Below are positions 57,817 through 64,000 of a DNA stretch of 64,000 nt, piece by piece. Within the stretch, counting starts at the first letter, position 1. The number at the start of each line of letters is the position of its first letter. Location of the stretch: contig JAGMWG010000012.1 of the NCBI GenBank assembly GCA_020744225.1, positions 992,001 through 1,056,000 of the forward strand, given 5' to 3'. The stretch is from Paraphoma chrysanthemicola. Lineage: Eukaryota > Ascomycota > Dothideomycetes > Pleosporales > Phaeosphaeriaceae. Made by a program: the position numbers and the translations under genes. The notes under the pieces were generated by a model. The model saw nothing but the letters and a program-made list of their open reading frames with translations, had not been told where the DNA came from and did no database searches.

Positions 57817-59867
57817 TCAACCTGCTTTGGTCGGATATGCGGTTTCGACTGCAACAGTCTCTGATTCCGTATCATTCTCCTCAAGGACGGGTACGGCAGT
57901 ATGTCGATCGAGCTGATCACGATATTAGCACAATAGGACCGTCAGAAAGAGAGCTTGTTGACTTACCCATCGCACGACAAACGAAAACCCAATAAAGACA
58001 AAGACAACGATAATCATGGTAATAGAGCCCTTCTTCCAGTATGGCACATCAGTAGCAGGATACAAGACGATACCCCACCAGGTGTACAGAATCTGTCCAC
58101 CAGTGTTCATGGCATATAGAGTGACTGCGCGAACGGCATCGTCTCCAGGTCGTTGCAGGATTGTGCTAGCCCAGCCATACAGAATCGGGTTAACGATGAA
58201 TGATGTGCCACTAAGATAGTGCGCCACAAAAATGCCAGGATCGGACATGTTGCGTACGAGAAGTAAACTGGCGGTAATGAGTTGCATGGCGCCCGCGAAG
58301 ACGACCATGGGAATCCGTTGGCCAGTTCGATCAATGATGATGCCGGCTATGATCTGGGAAGATATGGTCACGGCTTGGATGCCGAGAGGATATGTGTTTA
58401 TTGCCGATTGAGAGAATCTCTTCTTGTTGTGCCTCATCCATAGCAAGAAAAGTCCCTGAGACGCCGTTAGTAAAGTTTGTAGTCGACGGAGAGAAATTTG
58501 CATACCTGGAAAGCGAATGCTTCGAGCATAGCGCAGATGACGGAGAAAGCGACTAGAACATAGCTGTAATACATGGTCAGAGAGAATACTTATGTTGTGG
58601 ATAGCGTTCTTGCTTACATGGTAGGAGACTTAAGGAGTCGCCTCAACAGACTTCGAATCTCGATATTGTGTGTATCGGCAACCTTCGGTGGTACTCGGTC
58701 GCGGGCCAATTGTTTCTCTTCCGCTGTCAGGTACATGACTTTTGTGGTTTCGGGTAGATCGGGAAATGTAAACTAGGTTTGTGTTAGCTGAGCTTGCAAA
58801 TGGCTGTCGCTCAAACTTACAAATCCGAAGAGGCCAATCGGTATGCCCATTAGACCATCTTCACAGCAATGATTAGCAACTTGACTGGACACTGAAGTTG
58901 AGCTGATTTACCGATAATGAAGACCCATTGCCAGCCTCTCAAACCACTCTTACCCTCCATTGTTTTATACATCGCCGTCATCATGATGCCAGCAAACATA
59001 CTGCCCATCTGGCCGATAGCAGTAAATATCGCGGTTCTTTTCGCAATCTCTGTAGGCTTACTGCGAAACACGTTAAGAGGGATTCCTCTGGCCAGCTTAG
59101 CTCTGGGCAACCTTGAAGGAGACTTACTACCACGATCCGAGAACATAAATTGTTCCACTGTAAAGACTTGCCTCCATCAAGCCTTGAAAGAATCGGACAG
59201 CGCACAGTTGCTGATACGTCTTGCACGCAGCGGAACACATGGTCAAACCGGACCACAGGATCAAGGTCAATGGCAGCCAAATGCTGAGTCTAACCTTCTG
59301 AATGATCAGGCCGTGAGGGATCTGGCCTGCAACATTGCTGCGCATAGATTAGCCACATGGACCTGGATCCGTGACATATAAGACCTACCCAGCCGTAAAC
59401 ATAGACAGCAGTATACTATACTCATTTCGATTGAGGTTAAGATCTTCTTTCAAGCCAGCTACCTTGAGGCGGCCAGTCAGTATGCTTCCAAGCTAGTCAG
59501 GTGACGACAGTGCATACATATGCGTTGGGGAATGCTTGACGATCTAGCCTGCTATCAGCGCTGTGGATGGCATGAAGGGCCATCAGTACTGACCTAGGTA
59601 GTTGAAGAAGTAGCAAGCACAGCAATAAGCCTACATAAGTGAGAACCAACAACGAAGTCTTGTCAGCGCTTAACGAACCATGATGAAGAAGTCTAATTGC
59701 GTCAACATCAGAAACTTTAGTGGTTGACAGCGCACATACCCAACTTCATCACCAGCTTTCTTTCCGCCGCTTTGGTAGCATCTTTGCTTTTGGATCTCCC
59801 TTGGTCCACCAATCAGTATTTAGCTTGAAATACCAAAGAGAGAAGACTCACTTAGGAACAGATCCAT
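57817..59867 (-). CDS. MFS transporter, Dal5/allantoate-permease (anion:cation symporter) type
   Basis: Thirteen exons with 12 introns of 46-66 nt give 473 residues. Exons run 59867-59852, 59799-59740, 59692-59679, 59630-59594, 59543-59518, 59462-59389, 59337-59128, 59060-58912, 58858-58821, 58772-58618, 58563-58506, 58455-57967 and 57912-57817. All junctions keep frame. TM1 reads LDFFIM-AYCCACYFFNYLDRQAFPNAYVAGL. GNVAGQIPHGLIIQKV and RFFQGLMEASLYSGTIYVLGSWY are typical of the Dal5/Seo1/Liz1/Fen2 family, which imports organic acids, ureides or vitamins by proton symport. The N-terminus is short. The substrate cannot be told from sequence. Confidence 0.88.
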
Positions 59868-59903
59868 GGTAGTATTCTCCACACAATGAAGGCTTGAGTG
59901 GAC

Positions 59904-59932
59904 GATCAGATAAAGTGTAAACTTATCTGATC
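59904..59932. promoter_or_regulatory. GATA inverted repeat upstream of the MFS gene
   Basis: GATCAGATAA (59904-59913) and its exact reverse complement TTATCTGATC (59923-59932) are separated by 9 bp, 37 bp before the start codon. Each arm holds a GATAA core. A GATA-factor pair or dimer site is inferred. Related CTGATCTGATT sequence follows near 59962. Confidence 0.65.
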
Positions 59933-61159
59933 AAAATGTAAGGGCGATCACTGGCTTTAAACTGATCTGATTAGATTAGCCGACGTGCGTCTCTGGGCTG
60001 AGCAGAGATTTCCGCCACTAATGCTAAACGCGAGTCGAATACGACCGACCGCCAGCCGATTTCTTAGTAACAAAACCGATTTTGCTCAGGTTACTATGCC
60101 ATAAATCCAACCATAACGAGAAATGTGAGAACAGCCTGATAACAAGGATATTTATGTGCATGTGCTTGTGGTGAAGTACAATACAGCGTAGCGCGCAATG
60201 TTATATGCACGCATATCTGTATTGATGCTGTGCTGCTGGAGCAATTGTATCTGGTAGACTACGTGCTTACCACTATGCCAAGACGTTCTAGAGCTTGGCA
60301 TACACAAAATGGTTCGACTACTAGACTCTGTGTCGGAACAAGGAGCGGATGGTGAAAATTGTTTTCGGTTGTCTTAGATGCGATCGGGCTAGATGGCGTC
60401 GAGACGAAACGAACAGAATCGGGCCGCAACCTGATCCATGGCTCCTCCTCCAGTTCTTTTAGACTGTGGTGATTACTCATGTTGATGTACAGCTAAATAG
60501 CTGCAAATTATTCATAAGGACCCGTGGAGTAGCAGTTGACATATAGACGTGCGACGCATGCGCAATTTGGCATTCCTACATTACACGAGATATTTAGATT
60601 TTGGCTGGATGTTGACCGCCGTTAGTACGACCTTTCGAGCAGGGAAGCGAGATCAGACCTTTTCGCTGGGCTGTTACTGTTGATCATCATCTGCAACACA
60701 ACACAACAATTCAACAATGGCCTGAAGTCCAAAATCATGAGCGGTATTTGAATGGTAGCCCTCTATCGTCGTTCGTGTAATGCAATTGTACACCTGCCTT
60801 CAGAAGAACCTCGACAATGGCAGTATCCGCATTCCAGCAAGCCGACTGCAGGGGCCGATCGCCAGCTTCATTCAGACTGTTGAAATTAGAGTCTGCGTTC
60901 TACAAATAGCCTCACAGCGCAGGATGTCCTTCCCAACACGCGTAATGCGGGGAATGCTCCGCGTCTTTTACCACCATTCGCGTTCTCGTCTGCGCAAGGA
61001 AAAAGTTCGAAGGCACATAGAAGGCGTCTACGATCGTTGGAAATTTACCAACTTTGTTTCGCAGTGCATCAGCTTATAAAAATTCTGAGCCATGCTATGG
61101 AATAATAATGTAAGCTATTTTGTAACAACATATATGACAGAAGATAGTACCTACTTATG
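59933..61159. other. Gene-poor region
   Basis: 1.2 kb with no supported gene. ORFs of 73 and 99 codons show no family features. Confidence 0.4.
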
Positions 61160-62873
61160 TCATCTGTACAACTTGAATCCACCTTTCACTTGGTTTTGAA
61201 ACATCCCACTACTATCATACTTCCTTGATACACGTCTCATATTCTCTACACTTTCTGCACCATAGCCCCCAAACACATCTTGCCAGCCGCCCGCATAGTT
61301 TAAGTATAAATGCTCATCTCTGACTTTGTCTTGCGCAGCAATCTGATCGATCTCCTTGGCAAATTGCTCCGTGGCTGCTGCAAGACCGTCAGTGGCGGCT
61401 GATTCTTCAAATTGGAAAGCGATTCCCATATTAAGAAGCGTTTTCTCGGGTTGTGAAGAAGGTTGGAACCCCAAGCTGTTGGGGTTGGAGGCCGGAGCAG
61501 CTGCAGGTACAGACTGGATAGAGCAAGCTATCGTGAGATTTGCGGAGGCGTACAGCTCCGTGAGAGCGATAGCATTGCGCCTAAATGAAGCATGCATATT
61601 GGAAAGTGTGGTCCTGGATGCGTAAAATGTTGTAGTTGCCCAATGCATGCTACGTCGCGAATTAGTCAATGTGTGCTAACAATATTGCAAGTAACAGGTA
61701 GTGCTGCAAAATGGTGAAGAACTTCGACTTACTAGTACTCTTTGATTATGGGTGACAATATTTCCCCGGCAAAAGACCCTGGAGAACCAGTACGTATTGA
61801 ATTGAACATTTGAGGTTGTACGTTGGCGAACGACTCTGAAATACTGCCATTTACACTTTCTGGGTGGGAGTGGTACATGGCGATATTAGATGAGAATACC
61901 TGTGTTTTCGTGTCATATATCCAGCCAAATGTAAGCATAGCATATGGATCGAATCTTTCTGGGTCTTTGAAAGCACTCAGCGTATCAAGAAGCTCTTCAT
62001 CGGTGGAGTTTGGATAGATAATTACACCGCCCCACATTGGACCCTGTTTGTATGTCTCCAAATCGAAGCGAGTAACGATGCCGAAGTTGTTAAGTCCGCC
62101 TTTAAGCGCGATGAAGAGATCGGTATTGGAGGTCGCGTTCGCGTTGACGATGATTCCGGAAGAGAGGACAAGTTCAAAATTGACCACGCCATCACAAGCC
62201 CAGCCTCGCTCCGGAGAGAAAAAACCAATGCCTCCTAAGGAATATCGATCAGTGACGTGCTATATATTCGAGCGAGCGTGGAATATGGTACCTCCCAGCA
62301 AGAAACCGCCAACTCCAACGTGACCATTCCTGCCGCCTTGAACAGAAATACTGTATGGATCAAGAGCATCATAGACGCTCTGCCACCTCGCACCAGGCCC
62401 GACTGAAACGGTATTATCGGCACGATTGAGGAGTATTTTGTTCATCGCACTTAGGTCAATCGTGACTCCATCTTTGATATCGGCGAATCCTGCCGATTTA
62501 TGAGAGCGGCACGAGCCGTCTAATTTCAGCTAATCATACCTTTGTTAGTGTTGTGACCGCCACTTCGGATAGCAAAAGCAACAGAATTGAAACTGTTTAG
62601 AACTCTGATGACAACAGCGACATCTTCCGTCGATTGCGGGGTCACCACACAAGTCGGCCGTAGGCGAGTTCCAATATATGCATACGATGAAATGGAGTCC
62701 TCATAGCCCTGATCGCGGGCAAACGAGACGTGCCCTGGAAGGGTTGAGAATAAGGATTGGCATGCCTTAATGGAGGTGCCGAGGTCAGCGAATCCGCGCG
62801 AGGCGAGCAAAGAGAGCAAGATCCAGCAAGGCATTCGTAATGAATACATGACGATGTAGGAAAAATTGAACAT
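61160..62873 (-). CDS. Secreted FAD-linked oxidoreductase (PCMH/BBE type)
   Basis: Exons 62873-62540, 62489-62292, 62234-61733 and 61649-61160 give 507 residues. A start at 62849 would give 499. A signal peptide (about MYSLRMPCWILLSLLASRGFA) precedes the FAD-binding PCMH domain. AFAIRSGGHNTN carries the His used for covalent flavin. VSVGPGARWQSVY and GGRNGHVGVGGFLLGGGIGF follow, without the cysteine of bicovalent BBE enzymes. ELVLSSGIIVNANATSNTDLFIALKGG completes the domain. A BBE-like end has LYLNYAGGWQDVFGGYG. The family oxidises sugars or alkaloid-like metabolites with O2. The substrate is unknown. Confidence 0.88.
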
Positions 62874-63374
62874 GTAACAAGCAGAAGTATTGAACCTACG
62901 ATGGATATCACCAAACTAGAAGGAATGAGAAACAGGCAAAACGTGCGTCCGAGGCCGCCGGGGTGGTCTGCAACCACTTCCCCGGGCTTTGGTAAAGTCT
63001 ATGATAGGCTCCGTGATGATCGAGGAATGAAAGTTGGGATAGAGGCATGCAAACTTCGCTACACAAGCGGCAAATTGCGATACAGAGGATCGATGCTTGA
63101 AGTAGTCAATATCTCCATGAGGCAGGGGTAAAGCTCAACGGTACTGTACCCGCTCTTGCTTTTTAGAAGTATGAATATAAGTCCGCGGTCTTGGTGCAAT
63201 TTCCGTGAATATTGCAATAGCGCGAGGCGTAGTGAGCGGCTCGAATGGAGGCTATTCCTGCATCGGCATTCCCATTACGGGCAGCACTCCGAGCTCAGGG
63301 CAAGCTCTGGCTAGCCAAGGCTCCATTTTTCTTTCGGGGTGAGGCAAATTGATCGCTTGAAAAACAGCCTCGTT
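62874..63374. other. Intergenic region
   Basis: Promoter of the FAD oxidase gene. No other feature is seen. Confidence 0.4.
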
Positions 63375-63716
63375 CTACGGCGGCATGGTGGCGAAGTAAA
63401 ATCTCGAAGGATCTGAGAGCGCATCTCTCTTCAGCGCAATATGATGCTTCTGGCCAGTATCTTGTAATGCAGTGAGTCTAATCAACCCCTGGTTTTTTTT
63501 GTTAAGCTTGTGGGGGTCGTAAGTGAATTCGAGCAAACGAAGGTTCGCTGGACTTGGTTTGGTGGGGTCGGAAAATATGCGGGTGGATGACTCCATTTGT
63601 CCGACTTTGCACCACATTGTACCCCGCACAGTAATGCTAGGCCACACATGCTCTTCCGAGCTGAATTTCCCATTCGATTTTGTGGGAAGTGGTTGGGATG
63701 GTGGGTAGGCTTCCAT
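63375..63716 (-). CDS. Hypothetical protein
   Basis: A 113-residue frame from the ATG at 63716. Composition is balanced (TMWCKVGQMESSTRIFSDP, LRLLEFTYDPHKLNKKNQG), unlike the chance ORFs nearby. No domain, signal peptide or family is recognised. It may be an orphan gene or a remnant. Confidence 0.35.
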   Translation of the reverse strand: MEAYPPSQPLPTKSNGKFSSEEHVWPSITVRGTMWCKVGQMESSTRIFSDPTKPSPANLRLLEFTYDPHKLNKKNQGLIRLTALQDTGQKHHIALKRDALSDPSRFYFATMPP

Positions 63717-63802
63717 TGTGCAAGAACATAGTTTAGCTAATTTTTGAAACTTGATAATTGTCCTGACACGATGGCCGAGTGGTCTAAGGCGGTAGATTTA
63801 AG

Positions 63803-63814
63803 CATTGCTTAGAT
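63803..63814 (+). other. Canonical tRNA intron (12 nt)
   Basis: Lies one base 3' of the anticodon, the standard eukaryotic position. GCTTA pairs with TAAGC across the anticodon, as in normal pre-tRNAs cut by the splicing endonuclease. Confidence 0.85.
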
Positions 63815-63838
63815 CTCTACTAGGGCAACCTGCGTGGG

Positions 63839-63890
63839 GTAAATTGAAAGCCTTTCTCGTTTGCGTTGTACGTATGTTAACAGTTATCAG
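63839..63890 (+). other. 52-nt GT...AG insertion in the tRNA T arm
   Basis: Begins GTAAAT, contains GTTAAC 11 nt before its end, and closes ATCAG, like the small mRNA introns in this window. It sits exactly between the last T-stem base and the T loop. The boundary can slide by one G. Confidence 0.8.
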
Positions 63891-63916
63891 TTCGAACCCC
63901 ACTCGTGTCAACATGA

Positions 63917-63931
63917 TTTTTGCTTCTTTTT
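63917..63931 (+). terminator. Pol III terminator
   Basis: T5 runs at 63917-63921 and 63927-63931, 7 nt past the tRNA end. Confidence 0.8.
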
Positions 63932-64000
63932 GGGCACCTTTGGCCCCACCAGCGACCGCAAGGCTTGAAAACCTTCTCATTGACGACGATGATGCTTTCA

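Larger units (their letters stand above)
63765..63910 (+). tRNA. tRNA-Leu(UAA) with two insertions
   Basis: Acceptor stem GACACGA (63765-63771) pairs fully with TCGTGTC (63903-63909), and discriminator A is 63910. The D arm (63774-63790) and anticodon stem GTAGA/TCTAC (63792-63796 with 63816-63820) are perfect. The anticodon TAA is 63799-63801. A 12-nt intron (63803-63814) follows position 37 and its TTA can pair with the anticodon. A class II variable arm with an AGG/CCT stem follows. The T stem GTGGG (63834-63838) pairs with CCCAC (63898-63902) around loop TTCGAAC only if 63839-63890 is removed. The mature length is then 82 nt. The A box TGGCCGAGTGG and B box GTTCGAACC are present. Confidence 0.88.

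Noticed and set aside
1..64000. Transposons or LTR elements
   Set aside because: I saw no terminal repeats, reverse transcriptase, integrase or transposase motifs on either strand.

Overview
The window is nuclear DNA of a filamentous ascomycete (Pezizomycotina). The signs are short introns of about 45-70 nt with GT...CTRAC...AG signals in most genes, a nuclear ATP synthase subunit 9 with a presequence, an AreB-type GATA factor with HGATAR sites in nearby promoters, a fungal NACHT protein and GPI-type cell-wall proteins. The gene set would fit a Dothideomycete, but that placement is inference. Exon boundaries were worked out by hand from splice signals, reading-frame continuity and family knowledge.

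Layout. 0-17.7 kb: a coiled-coil protein (-), a PH-domain protein (+), a gamma-glutamylcyclotransferase-like protein (-) divergent from the MutY DNA glycosylase (+), an Amt/Mep ammonium transporter (+) with GATA sites upstream, a cysteine-rich GPI-type protein, an NmrA-like reductase, an F-box-like protein, and a convergent K/E-rich conserved protein. 18-28 kb: a NACHT/STAND protein (-), a small unknown protein, a candidate small secreted protein, a six-module cysteine-rich secreted protein, and a Gyp8/TBC1D20-like Rab GAP (-). 29-34 kb: an Mms1/CPSF160-like protein. 34-42.5 kb: two tandem copies of a divergent pair, each made of a short two-finger C2H2 gene (-) and a three-finger C2H2-ankyrin gene (+). 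42.7-56.3 kb: a secreted triple-repeat protein, ATP9, an AreB-like GATA factor, SRP68, a mitochondrial PPR protein divergent from SRP68, and a small protein. 57.8-64 kb: an intron-dense Dal5-type MFS transporter with a GATA palindrome just upstream, a secreted FAD-linked oxidase, a doubtful ORF, and a tRNA-Leu(UAA) gene.

Functional links. The ammonium transporter, the Dal5-like permease and the AreB-like repressor all carry GATA motifs upstream, which fits shared nitrogen control (inference). SRP68, the Rab GAP, ATP9, the PPR protein, MutY and the Mms1-like protein are housekeeping genes.

Most unusual items. (1) The tRNA-Leu gene folds perfectly only if two insertions are removed: a normal 12-nt anticodon-loop intron and a 52-nt GT...AG insertion at the T-stem/T-loop junction. 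(2) The duplicated zinc-finger/ankyrin gene pairs also keep CCAAT-box elements in their convergent spacers. (3) The secreted protein at 42.8-43.3 kb carries three near-identical blocks and a KR site, resembling a processed peptide precursor.
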